Source: an uncultured Nitrospina sp. | GTDB lineage: Bacteria; Nitrospinota; Nitrospinia; Nitrospinales; VA-1 | DNA length: 7,933 nucleotides | Direction: 5' to 3' | Assembly (NCBI GenBank): GCA_913044145.1 | Contig: CAJWOD010000056.1 | Coordinates: 1 to 7,933, forward strand | Part shown: in pieces, positions 1-6,735 of the stretch | How the letters are laid out: each line of letters starts with the position of its first letter | Position numbering within the stretch: position 1 is the stretch's first letter | The notes under the pieces: generated by a model | What the model was told of the DNA's origin: nothing | The model's database searches: none | Seen by the model: only the letters and a program-made list of their open reading frames with translations | Made by a program: the position numbers and the translations under genes

Positions 1-293
1 TGAATTGCCGACTTTAGCAAGTTCCGTGCGCGCGAATAATATCCTAACCCTTCCCAATGTTTTAGTACATTCGACTCACTAGCTGATGCTAGTTTTTTTG
101 CAGTCGGAAATGATTCCATCCATTTTATGAAGTAAGGGATAACTGTTTTCACCTGAGTTTGTTGCAACATAAACTCTGAAACGAGAATTCGATAAGGATC
201 ACGGTTTTTACGCCAAGGCATTTCCCGTTTTTGGTTGTGATACCAATTTAATAATCTCGACTGAAAAGTTTTGATTTTATTGGGTGCAAGCAT
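1..293 (-). CDS. mutY: A/G-specific adenine DNA glycosylase MutY, N-terminal part (cut by window edge)
   Basis: MutY removes adenine mispaired with 8-oxoguanine during base-excision repair. Only the first 97 codons are present; the frame is open to the left edge. Visible landmarks are LLNWY (14-18), PWR followed by RDPY (26-34), and the strongly conserved SEFMLQQTQV (39-48). E40 aligns with the catalytic glutamate that follows the serine in this motif. GLGYYSRARNL (82-92) is also a typical MutY signature, extending past plain endonuclease III. The ATG at 293 is the first start after an in-frame TAA, which fixes the N-terminus. No Shine-Dalgarno sequence is seen in front of it. The gene lies 58 bp downstream of queE in the same direction and may be co-transcribed. 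The helix-hairpin-helix, iron-sulfur cluster and NUDIX-like C-terminal domains would lie outside the window. Confidence 0.93.
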   Translation of the reverse strand, partial: MLAPNKIKTFQSRLLNWYHNQKREMPWRKNRDPYRILVSEFMLQQTQVKTVIPYFIKWMESFPTAKKLASASESNVLKHWEGLGYYSRARNLLKSAI

Positions 294-351
294 AATGAGC
301 GGAAAAATTTATTGTTTTAGGTGTGAGGCTTGTTTTCTTCTGCATCGCAGG

Positions 352-990
352 TTAGACGCCTATGGTATTTTTATCCCAGATTATTTTGTGTAATTGTGTT
401 TGCAGGCGAACTGGAAGTCGATCTTCTAGAATCCATTTGACCATTTCTTTTAGTTTCAGCTTGTCAAATACCGGAGAAAGTAGAATTTGGGCGGTTTCGT
501 TGATCTTATACTTTTTTATAATATCGCGGCTCCATTCATAATCCTTTTTATCGAGGATTACAAATTTGACTTCATCATGTGGAGCGAGAAGTTTTAAATT
601 ATCCAGATTGTTTTTATCTTGCTCACCACTGCCGGGACATTTTAGATCCATAATTTTTATAACATCTTTAGGCACTCTTTCTAGAGATATTGAGCCCCCA
701 GTTTCAAGCATAACCTTGTATCCCTTTTCAATAAGCCTCTTCATTAGAGTGTAAACATTATCCTGCATTAGCGGTTCGCCGCCTGTAATTTCAACCAGGT
801 GGACTCCAAAAATTTCAACCTTTTGAAGAATTTCATCAATACTCATGTTTTTACCTTCGTAAAAAGCATAAGCTGTATCACACCAAGAGCATCGAAGATT
901 GCAGCCCGTCAGCCTGATAAAAATGCAAGGAAGCCCTGTGTGCGTAGACTCTCCCTGAACACTTAAATAGATTTCATTAATTTTAATCAT
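352..990 (-). CDS. queE: 7-carboxy-7-deazaguanine synthase (radical SAM)
   Basis: QueE converts 6-carboxy-5,6,7,8-tetrahydropterin to 7-carboxy-7-deazaguanine, a step in queuosine (and preQ0-derived) biosynthesis, acting in the cytoplasm. The 212-residue length is normal for the family. Sequence landmarks are VQGES (11-15), the radical-SAM cluster ligands C30, C34 and C37 in a CX3CX2C arrangement (GCNLRCSWCDT), the GGEP SAM-binding motif (70-73), ETGGS (96-100), MDLKCPGSGE (114-123), DEVKFV (139-144), LSPVF (171-175) and the C-terminal LQTQLHKIIW (196-205). The ATG at 990 begins MIKINEIYLSVQGES, the expected family N-terminus. The upstream AGTAGAGAA is at best a weak ribosome binding site. 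No other queuosine gene is adjacent; mutY follows 58 bp downstream, and the dehydrogenase gene is divergent. Confidence 0.96.
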   Translation of the reverse strand: MIKINEIYLSVQGESTHTGLPCIFIRLTGCNLRCSWCDTAYAFYEGKNMSIDEILQKVEIFGVHLVEITGGEPLMQDNVYTLMKRLIEKGYKVMLETGGSISLERVPKDVIKIMDLKCPGSGEQDKNNLDNLKLLAPHDEVKFVILDKKDYEWSRDIIKKYKINETAQILLSPVFDKLKLKEMVKWILEDRLPVRLQTQLHKIIWDKNTIGV

Positions 991-1068
991 TTCTCTACTT
1001 CAATTATTAAACGGGTTCAAGACTATCAATTTATGGATTAGATTATTTAATCATTAATGTTTACGGAT

Positions 1069-1077
1069 TTTATACCA
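1069..1077 (-). promoter_or_regulatory. Possible extended -10 promoter for queE
   Basis: On the minus strand the sequence reads TGG-TATAAA, an extended -10 pattern (TGn then a TATAAT-like hexamer). It would start transcription about 70 bases upstream of the queE ATG. There is no recognisable -35 hexamer, and the region is AT-rich enough to give such matches by chance. Confidence 0.3.
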
Positions 1078-1167
1078 GTATTTTGGTTGTTTTAGAAGCC
1101 GTTGGTCATTGCACCATAAAAGCGCCAATCACATTTCATTAATAGCAATAAAAACCCTTTTTCGAGT

Positions 1168-1185
1168 ACTTTGATCATTCAAAAT
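1168..1185. repeat. Imperfect 18-bp dyad upstream of the dehydrogenase gene
   Basis: The arms ACTTTGA and TCAAAAT flank TCAT and match at six of seven positions. The inner TTGA/TCAA half-sites resemble part of an FNR/CRP-type operator, but they do not match the FNR consensus (TTGAT-N4-ATCAA) fully. It lies about 115-130 bp upstream of the GTG start. It could be an operator or chance in AT-rich DNA. Confidence 0.25.
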
Positions 1186-1285
1186 TTAAGGGAAGTATTT
1201 TCAGGTGGCTCATTAAATATATTTTAATAGGCTTCAACAACTTTATCCTTTAAAATCAGGGTTTTATTTTGCTTAAATTATTTTG

Positions 1286-1291
1286 AAAGGA
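1286..1291 (+). promoter_or_regulatory. Ribosome binding site that sets the dehydrogenase start at GTG 1301
   Basis: AAAGGA lies 9 bases before the GTG at 1301. A TTG at 1283 opens the same frame 18 bases earlier but would place this motif inside the coding region, and the TTG has no Shine-Dalgarno sequence of its own. The protein read from GTG begins with the expected first beta strand of the family (KPIVTVTN). Confidence 0.7.
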
Positions 1292-1300
1292 CGTTCTACA

Positions 1301-2272
1301 GTGAAGCCTATCGTCACAGTCACCAATGTGTTCCCTGAAAAAGCGTTGAAAAAATTAAGTCCACATTGTGATTTAAGAACTAATCAGACTGAAAACCCAA
1401 TTTCCATCTCGGATTTGGAGAAAATAGCCTCTGAAAGCGTTGCCATGGTCACTTATTTATCTGACAAAATTGATGCGGACATAATCGATAAAGGAGAAAA
1501 TTTAAAGTTAATCGCAAATTATGGAGCCGGATTTAATAATATCGATGTAGGTTATGCAGCAGAAAAGAAAATCTGGGTTAGCAATACTCCCGGGGTATTG
1601 CACGAGACAACAGCCGACTTAACTTGGGCAATGATTCTGGGAGCCGCTCGAAATATTATTCCTGCAGACCGTTTTACTCGTGAAAATAAGTTTAAAGGAT
1701 GGTCAGCAAATATGTATTTGGGAGGAGATGTTTTTGGCAAGACTCTTGGTGTGATAGGTTTGGGCGAGATAGGTTCTGCGGTAGCACGACGTGCAACCGG
1801 ATTCAATATGAAAGTCCTCTATTTCAACCGAAATCGAATACCTAAAGCAACGGAAAAGGTTTTAAATGTAGAATTTGTAACGTTAGAAGACCTTCTACAA
1901 GAATCCGATTTTGTGACGGTACATACTCCACTCACCGACCAAACAAAAAATATGATTGGAAGAAAACAATTTTTGTTGATGAAGCCCACTGCTTACTTTA
2001 TTCACACTGCACGAGGAAAGGTGGTCGATGATCAAGCTTTGGTTCAAGCATTGAGGGAGAGGATTATTGCGGGTGCGGCTCTTGATGTCTATGAAAACGA
2101 GCCTGCTTTAACCGAAGGTATGACTAAATTGGAAAACTTGATGTTGCTTCCACATATCGGTAGCGCCAGTCATAAAACCAGAAATATAATGGCGGATCTT
2201 GTCGCAGATAACGTTTTGGATGTATTGCAGGGTAACCCTCCTCGTTGTCTGGTACCATCTTGGGGGTATTAA
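1301..2272 (+). CDS. D-isomer-specific 2-hydroxyacid dehydrogenase, glyoxylate/hydroxypyruvate reductase type
   Basis: The 323-residue cytoplasmic oxidoreductase is predicted to reduce glyoxylate, hydroxypyruvate or a related 2-oxoacid with NAD(P)H. The split catalytic domain begins at the N-terminus and includes NYGAGFNNID (73-82) and NTPGVLHETTADLTW (95-109). The nucleotide-binding domain shows the Rossmann motif GLGEIG (153-158). Catalytic residues are R238 in HTARGKVVDD, E267 in DVYENEP and H285 in LPHIGSAS, the usual R-E-H set. After the second Rossmann strand the sequence is YFNRNR (174-179), with no acidic residue where NAD-specific members carry one; this hints at NADPH preference (inference). 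The nearest named relatives are GyaR/GRHPR-type reductases, but phosphoglycerate or lactate dehydrogenase-like specificity cannot be fully excluded. It is the only plus-strand gene here and converges on ychF with a 3-bp gap. Confidence 0.9.
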   Translation: MKPIVTVTNVFPEKALKKLSPHCDLRTNQTENPISISDLEKIASESVAMVTYLSDKIDADIIDKGENLKLIANYGAGFNNIDVGYAAEKKIWVSNTPGVLHETTADLTWAMILGAARNIIPADRFTRENKFKGWSANMYLGGDVFGKTLGVIGLGEIGSAVARRATGFNMKVLYFNRNRIPKATEKVLNVEFVTLEDLLQESDFVTVHTPLTDQTKNMIGRKQFLLMKPTAYFIHTARGKVVDDQALVQALRERIIAGAALDVYENEPALTEGMTKLENLMLLPHIGSASHKTRNIMADLVADNVLDVLQGNPPRCLVPSWGY

Positions 2273-2275
2273 GTT

Positions 2276-3373
2276 TCAAACATTAAACCGAAAATGCATG
2301 ATGTCGCCATCCTGAACAACATAGTCTTTGCCTTCGATTCGTAGTTTTCCAGCTTCCTTTATACCCGCTTCGGTTTTGTGTTTTTCCAGATCTGCTAGGC
2401 TATACACTTCGGCTCGGATAAAACCTTTTTCAAAATCTGAATGGATAGCTCCTGCTGCCTGAGGGGCTTTAGAGTTTTTTGGAATCGTCCATGCCCGGGT
2501 TTCTTTTTCACCTGCTGTGAAGTAAGTGGAAAGCTCGAGCAAGCTATAACCAGTAGCAATCATGCGATCGAGTCCTGTTTCTGTAAGACCCATTTCCTCC
2601 ATAAACATTTTTTGTTCTTCGGGATCTTCCATCTCCATGATTTCACCTTCGATTTTCCCTGCAAGGGCCACCACTGCCGAACCATCTTGTTTGGCGATGT
2701 CTTTTACTTTCTGTACTAGATCACTTTTGGTATCTCCGGGATCCATAACATTGCAGATATATAGAACGGGTTTAGCGCTCAACAAGGTCAGGCTTTTTGC
2801 AAACTTTTTTTCCTCGTCGGTAAAATCGGTAATGGCCCTGGCTGGAATATTTTTATCTATGCTTTGAATTAATTTTTTAATCACTTCCATTTGTGAACGG
2901 GCTTCCTTATCCCCGGATTTTGCGAGTTTTTCAATTTTTGTTTTTCTACGCTCGAGGCTTTCCATATCTGCAATCATGAGTTCTGTATTTATAGTATCAA
3001 TATCAGATGCAGGATCAATTGCATCACAGACATGGGGGACATTGCCATCTTCAAAACAGCGCACCACATGAGCGATGGCATCAACTTCACGAATGTGGCC
3101 GAGAAATTTATTTCCTAGACCTTCGCCCTTGGAGGCACCTTTTATTAGTCCCGCAATATCGACAAACTCTATGGTGGTGGGAACTATTTTTTTAGTTTGA
3201 ATATACGAAGTTATAATATCCAGACGTCTATCAGGAACAGGGACAATGCCGCTATTTGGTTCGATGGTGGTGAAAGCGTAATTTCCTGACTGCGCTTTGG
3301 TGCGCGTCAAAGCACCGAATAGAGTAGATTTTCCCGCATTGGGAAGGCCGACGAGGCCACAGGTGAAACCCAT
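2276..3373 (-). CDS. ychF: Redox-regulated/ribosome-associated ATPase YchF (OLA1 family)
   Basis: YchF is a universally conserved Obg-family P-loop ATPase that binds ribosomes and is linked to stress responses. The length of 365 residues matches the family (about 363). The P-loop GLPNAGKST is at 9-17, and the G3 region DIAGLIKGASKGEGLGNKF at 72-90. A charged helical insert, probably coiled coil, spans about 128-190. The C-terminal TGS domain runs from about 282 to the end (TYFTAGEKETRAWTIP, DFEKGFIRAEV, EGKDYVVQDGD). The G4 motif, normally NVxE in this family and linked to ATP over GTP preference, reads NVMD at 208-211. The ATG at 3373 has a good Shine-Dalgarno sequence overlapping the stop of the upstream transporter gene, which suggests coupled expression. 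It is the last gene of the rng operon. Confidence 0.97.
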   Translation of the reverse strand: MGFTCGLVGLPNAGKSTLFGALTRTKAQSGNYAFTTIEPNSGIVPVPDRRLDIITSYIQTKKIVPTTIEFVDIAGLIKGASKGEGLGNKFLGHIREVDAIAHVVRCFEDGNVPHVCDAIDPASDIDTINTELMIADMESLERRKTKIEKLAKSGDKEARSQMEVIKKLIQSIDKNIPARAITDFTDEEKKFAKSLTLLSAKPVLYICNVMDPGDTKSDLVQKVKDIAKQDGSAVVALAGKIEGEIMEMEDPEEQKMFMEEMGLTETGLDRMIATGYSLLELSTYFTAGEKETRAWTIPKNSKAPQAAGAIHSDFEKGFIRAEVYSLADLEKHKTEAGIKEAGKLRIEGKDYVVQDGDIMHFRFNV

Positions 3374-3382
3374 AAAATTTAT

Positions 3383-3389
3383 TCCTTCT
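3383..3389 (-). promoter_or_regulatory. Ribosome binding site of ychF overlapping the transporter stop codon
   Basis: On the minus strand AGAAGGA lies 9 bases before the ychF ATG and shares bases with the TAG stop of the transporter gene (3388-3390). It is the strongest Shine-Dalgarno sequence in the operon and supports co-translation of the two genes. Confidence 0.7.
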
Positions 3390-4800
3390 ATTGATTCAAT
3401 GTTTTTGCCCGGAAGGGTTTAAGAAAAAACAGAGCCAAGAGTACCAGAAAAGCGTAGGTGGCGATAATTTTAAAAAAATATTGAGGCGATACGAAACTAT
3501 AGAGAGTAAGAAAACAAACCGCACCGACACTTCCATAAGCTCCAGCTATCCCAGCCATTTTCCCTGTAAGGTTTTTTTGAATTAAAGGGACAGCTGCAAA
3601 ACAGGCACCATTACCCGCTTTAAAAAATATGGATCCGAATAAAGAAAGGACTATGGCCGTGGAAAGCGGCCAATTGGAATTCACCTCTCCGAGAAGCCAG
3701 TGGCTAACCAGGCCTCCCAGTACAAGAACGAAAAGGGTTCTCCTGCGTCCAAACCGATCAGAAATCCAACCTCCACCAGGGCGAGCTACTAAATTCATGA
3801 ATGCATAACTGGCTCCCAACATTCCTGCTAATCCGACGGAAATTGAAAAAGTAGTCTCCAGAAATTGCGGAAAAATGGAAATGACAGCCAACTCGCAACC
3901 AAAGGTCAGAGAATAGACTAAGCTCAGTATAGCGATCTGGCTGAACGAATAAGCTTTATCTTCAGGGATCGCTTGTTCTATGCGCGGCAAATTAAACTTC
4001 CAGCATTGAATAATGTTGCCAATAAATATTCCAAAAAGTCCTGCGATTAGCAACCATGATAATGAAGAAGTTATTAGCGTAAAAGGATGGCCGGATAGTT
4101 TCCAGACGAAAAGCATCAAAGCTCCATAAATGGGAAAAAAAACGATGGATTGTAAAATCAAATCTCTCTTAGATTGAACTTCAAATGTCCCGTGAATGGC
4201 TGTCTCAAAATCAATACTTCTTTCTGGAATGTCTGGACAAAATCGAAAATAGATAAAAGCCCAGATCATACATAGCAAGCCAGTAAAGGCGGTTGCAATT
4301 CTCCAGCCAATGTCTGCAGAAAATAGTAGGGCAATTAGTGGAAGTGAAAATGTTGCAGCAGCAGCGCCAAAGTTTCCCCAACCTGCATAAATGCCCTGGG
4401 CGGTGCCCATTTTATTATCGGGAAACCACTCTGCGATCATTTTAATGCCAACCACGAAACCGCCTCCCACCATACCCATCAATAAGCGATTTATCAACAA
4501 GCCCTCGAAACTCTGTGCAAGAGAAAAAGTAATGCAAATCACTCCTGCAAAAAGAAGCAACCCGCTAAAAACCTTTTGGGGTCCATAGTGGTCAGTAAGG
4601 GTGCCGATAACGATTCGAGCTGGAATGGTTAGAACTACATTGCATATCATTAAAATATTTATTTGAGTTTCATTCAGTACTAACTGATGCATGATCGTTG
4701 TGTTGAACGGAGCCATATTGAACCACGCAACAAATGTCAGAAAAAACGCGACCCATGTTAAATGCAGGGTGCGCGACTGTGTTTCAGTGAAACCTAGCAT
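3388..4800 (-). CDS. Nitrate/nitrite transporter of the NNP major facilitator family (NarK/NrtP type)
   Basis: A 470-residue inner-membrane protein predicted to carry nitrate and/or nitrite. The N-terminus (SRTLHLTWVAFFLTFVAWFNMAP around 9-31) resembles cyanobacterial-type NrtP permeases. Both NNP signature regions are visible: GWGNFGAAA (140-148) and KAGNGACFA (394-402). R62 in TM2 (TIPARIVIG) and R340 in TM8 (VARPGGGWISDRFGRRR) fit the two substrate-binding arginines known in NarK. The loop TDHYGPQK after TM2 is the usual major facilitator motif. Two hydrophobic segments lie in the middle (about 214-234 and 246-266) between the six-helix halves, so there may be more than 12 membrane spans. 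Direction and substrate cannot be decided from sequence. It starts 17 bp after the lipoprotein gene with no visible Shine-Dalgarno sequence, and ychF follows after 14 bp. Confidence 0.88.
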   Translation of the reverse strand: MLGFTETQSRTLHLTWVAFFLTFVAWFNMAPFNTTIMHQLVLNETQINILMICNVVLTIPARIVIGTLTDHYGPQKVFSGLLLFAGVICITFSLAQSFEGLLINRLLMGMVGGGFVVGIKMIAEWFPDNKMGTAQGIYAGWGNFGAAAATFSLPLIALLFSADIGWRIATAFTGLLCMIWAFIYFRFCPDIPERSIDFETAIHGTFEVQSKRDLILQSIVFFPIYGALMLFVWKLSGHPFTLITSSLSWLLIAGLFGIFIGNIIQCWKFNLPRIEQAIPEDKAYSFSQIAILSLVYSLTFGCELAVISIFPQFLETTFSISVGLAGMLGASYAFMNLVARPGGGWISDRFGRRRTLFVLVLGGLVSHWLLGEVNSNWPLSTAIVLSLFGSIFFKAGNGACFAAVPLIQKNLTGKMAGIAGAYGSVGAVCFLTLYSFVSPQYFFKIIATYAFLVLLALFFLKPFRAKTLNQ

Positions 4801-4817
4801 TAGTTTTTAGAGGATTA

Positions 4818-5153
4818 CTAAGGGGTATTGGTCATCAACTGGTGGGACTTGACCACACCGTTTTTTTCAAAAACGATGATCATATCCTTGATGATGTCGG
4901 TTTGGAAGGAGTTGACAGAATTAAATTCATAAGTCCACACGGGGTATCCATTTTGTATACCTTTTTTAAAGGGAGAGCCAAACATCGAAAGAATCTCTTT
5001 GTGGGTCGTTGTCCCTTTAACTATGTTGGCGTATAGCGATTCGTCAAAATCTTTACCGATGGTCCCACAACCTAAAAAAAATATAGTCAGAAACATTAAA
5101 GCTAGACCAGTTCTTAAACAATAGATGGTTTTATATGGTCTGGTTTTATTCAT
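4818..5153 (-). CDS. Small lipoprotein, SmpA/OmlA (BamE)-like domain
   Basis: The 111-residue precursor has a basic N-region, a hydrophobic stretch (about 16-28) and a lipobox FLGC with C29 as the predicted lipidated residue, giving a mature protein of 83 residues in the envelope. The mature part contains IVKGTTTHKEILSMFGSP (44-61) and then NGYPVWTYEF, the pattern of SmpA/OmlA-type domains (KGxTTxxEIxxxFGxP, then WxY), with NGVVKS near the end. The family includes BamE, a Bam complex accessory protein, but many such lipoproteins have no known role, so I do not assign a symbol. Its ATG overlaps the rng stop (ATGA, 5150-5153) and there is no Shine-Dalgarno sequence, so translation is probably coupled to rng. 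The transporter gene follows after 17 bp. Confidence 0.8.
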   Translation of the reverse strand: MNKTRPYKTIYCLRTGLALMFLTIFFLGCGTIGKDFDESLYANIVKGTTTHKEILSMFGSPFKKGIQNGYPVWTYEFNSVNSFQTDIIKDMIIVFEKNGVVKSHQLMTNTP

Positions 5154-6679
5154 GTGGACTTGACATGGTATTTTTCGCGATGGAGTTTTGGGTTGATAGT
5201 AAAACTGATTTCTAGGTTACTTTGTTTTTCTATTTCCTCAAGAAGCCCGCTATCTTCTTCAAAAAGCATATCGTGAATTATAGGATGCACTTTAATTTCA
5301 ATTTTTTTATTGGTGATATTATCAGTACCTAGGCGTTGGATTTCTCGGATGATTTCATTGCAGACGGTTGAAGGGCCTTTAATATACCCTTTTCCTTCGC
5401 AGTAATCGCATGGATCGCATAAAGTTTGAATTAGGCTTTCACGAACGCGTTTACGTGTCATTTCTACCAGCCCAAGCTCAGAAATTTTTAGAATACGGGT
5501 GCGCGACCGATCACCTTTTAAAGCCTGTTTTAGGGCATTTGAAACAATCTCTTTGCTTTCGTCATTAGCCATGTCAATGAAATCTACAATAATTATTCCA
5601 CCGATGTTTCTTAGACGTAGCTGATATACGATTTCTTTTAAAGCTTCTAGGTTAGTTTTAAGAATGGTATCTTCTGGGTCATTATGTCCTACAAATTTCC
5701 CCGTATTAACATCAATTGAAACCAGGGCTTCGGTTTGATCAATAATAATGTAGCCTCCAGACTTCAACCAGATGACCCGGTCCAATGCACGATCTATATC
5801 CAGCTCAATGCCATAATGATCAAAAATGGGCATTGGATCTTTATATAAAGTAATTTTCTCAGATAAATGGGGCATGTAATTGGAACAAAACTCCATAGAT
5901 TTGTTGAAATCTGATATAGAATCTATTACCAGCCGTTCGGTGTTCTTAGTAAACAGATCACGAATAGATCGAAAAATAAGGTTGAGGTCTTCGTATATCA
6001 AATGTGGAGCGCTGACGCCTTGGGAATTTTTTTTCAAATTTTTCCAGAGCCGGTCAAAAAAGTTAATGTCTGCATCAAAATCCATCTTTTGCGCATCCTG
6101 GGCTGCTGTCCGGACAATATAGCCTTCCCCTTCATTTCCTATTTCTTTGATAAGTTGTTTTAAGCGCTCTTTTTCGTTTTCATCTTCTATTCTTCGAGAA
6201 ACACTTATATGGTTTATTGTCGGCATATAAACCAGATGACGTCCAGGGAGGCTGATGTAATTGGTGATACGTGCCCCTTTGGTTCCTAATGGGTTTTTTG
6301 CAACCTGTACCATAATCTCCTGACCTTCATGGATAATATCCTGGATTTTTATATTATGGATAGGGCGGCCGGGTTTACCTTCAAACGGATGATCTTGATC
6401 ATCCTCTGTAATAAGGGGCAGATCTATTTTGTCTTCAAGGCCAAGCATATCTTTGACATCAATATCGCCAACATAAAGAAATCCGGCTTTTTCTAATCCG
6501 ATGTCCACGAAGGCGACCTGCATCCCTGGAAGAATTTTGGTCACTTTACCCTTATAAATATTCCCAACAATTCCTTTTTGGGATTTATGCTCAATAAATA
6601 ATTCCACCAGCAGGTCATTTTCCATCAGGGCAACCCTAATTTCTCGCTGGTTTGAATTAATGAATATTTCAGAAGACAT
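5150..6679 (-). CDS. rng: Ribonuclease G (RNase E/G family)
   Basis: RNase G is a cytoplasmic endoribonuclease that processes the 5' end of 16S rRNA and cleaves some mRNAs. The 509 residues align along the whole length of the E. coli-type enzyme (about 489). The N-terminal part carries an S1 domain (KGIVGNIYKGKVTKILPGMQ, 35-54; AFVDIGLEKAGFL, 56-68). The 5'-sensor/RNase-H-like region includes NPLGTKGARIT (129-139). The catalytic metal-binding aspartates are D323 (SIDVNTG) and D366 (VDFIDM). The zinc-link cysteines are C424 and C427 (CDYCEGKG), with an additional C421 just before. There is no long disordered degradosome arm, which argues for RNase G over RNase E. An acidic, proline-containing stretch around 76-106 makes the S1 domain roughly 18 residues longer than in E. 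coli. The promoter at 6710-6718 would give a leader of about 24 bases. Confidence 0.96.
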   Translation of the reverse strand: MSSEIFINSNQREIRVALMENDLLVELFIEHKSQKGIVGNIYKGKVTKILPGMQVAFVDIGLEKAGFLYVGDIDVKDMLGLEDKIDLPLITEDDQDHPFEGKPGRPIHNIKIQDIIHEGQEIMVQVAKNPLGTKGARITNYISLPGRHLVYMPTINHISVSRRIEDENEKERLKQLIKEIGNEGEGYIVRTAAQDAQKMDFDADINFFDRLWKNLKKNSQGVSAPHLIYEDLNLIFRSIRDLFTKNTERLVIDSISDFNKSMEFCSNYMPHLSEKITLYKDPMPIFDHYGIELDIDRALDRVIWLKSGGYIIIDQTEALVSIDVNTGKFVGHNDPEDTILKTNLEALKEIVYQLRLRNIGGIIIVDFIDMANDESKEIVSNALKQALKGDRSRTRILKISELGLVEMTRKRVRESLIQTLCDPCDYCEGKGYIKGPSTVCNEIIREIQRLGTDNITNKKIEIKVHPIIHDMLFEEDSGLLEEIEKQSNLEISFTINPKLHREKYHVKST

Positions 6680-6709
6680 AAATTACTTTTTAATAATGGA
6701 TATTGTTAA

Positions 6710-6718
6710 ATTATAGCA
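6710..6718 (-). promoter_or_regulatory. Extended -10 promoter in front of rng
   Basis: The minus strand reads TG-C-TATAAT, a perfect extended -10 element. Transcription would start near 6703, about 24 bases before the rng ATG. There is no TTGACA-like -35 at 16-18 bp; that region is taken up by the palindrome at 6736-6755. The rodA-rng gap is only 79 bp, so read-through from rodA is also possible. Confidence 0.55.
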
Positions 6719-6735
6719 CGTATTGCTTTAAACTA

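Larger units (their letters stand above)
991..1300. other. Divergent intergenic region between queE and the dehydrogenase gene
   Basis: This roughly 310-bp AT-rich stretch has no credible gene on either strand. It must hold the promoters of both divergent genes. I see a possible extended -10 for queE (1069-1077), an imperfect dyad (1168-1185), a short palindrome TTAAT-C-ATTAA (1047-1057) and the ribosome binding site of the dehydrogenase gene (1286-1291). For the plus-strand gene, TATATT at 1218-1223 resembles a -10 box but has no good -35 partner, so I do not call it. I looked for a preQ1 riboswitch in the queE leader and did not find its conserved features. Confidence 0.6.

Noticed and set aside
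78..99. Plus-strand hairpin ACTAGC-TGAT-GCTAGT followed by a T run, like an intrinsic terminator
   Set aside because: It lies inside conserved mutY coding sequence (Lys-Lys-Leu-Ala-Ser-Ala-Ser codons) and would be antisense to it. The stem is only 6 bp, and the T run is explained by two AAA lysine codons.
340..350. CTGC-ATC-GCAG hairpin after queE as a terminator
   Set aside because: The stem is 4 bp with no U tract on the minus strand, and mutY follows closely in the same direction.
991..1062. preQ1 riboswitch in the queE leader
   Set aside because: I found no stem-loop with a conserved C-rich loop and A-rich tail of the preQ1 type. The leader is simple AT-rich sequence.
1283..1300. TTG start for the dehydrogenase at 1283
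   Set aside because: The six extra codons overlap the Shine-Dalgarno sequence of the better GTG start at 1301, and the TTG has no ribosome binding site.
2229..2239. Palindrome AGGGT-A-ACCCT near the end of the dehydrogenase gene, as terminator for ychF
   Set aside because: It is inside coding sequence, short, and not followed by a T run on either strand.
2441..2867. Plus-strand open frames antisense to ychF, and similar frames over the other genes
   Set aside because: These are shadows of strongly conserved genes on the other strand. Their translations show no family resemblance and they have no ribosome binding sites.
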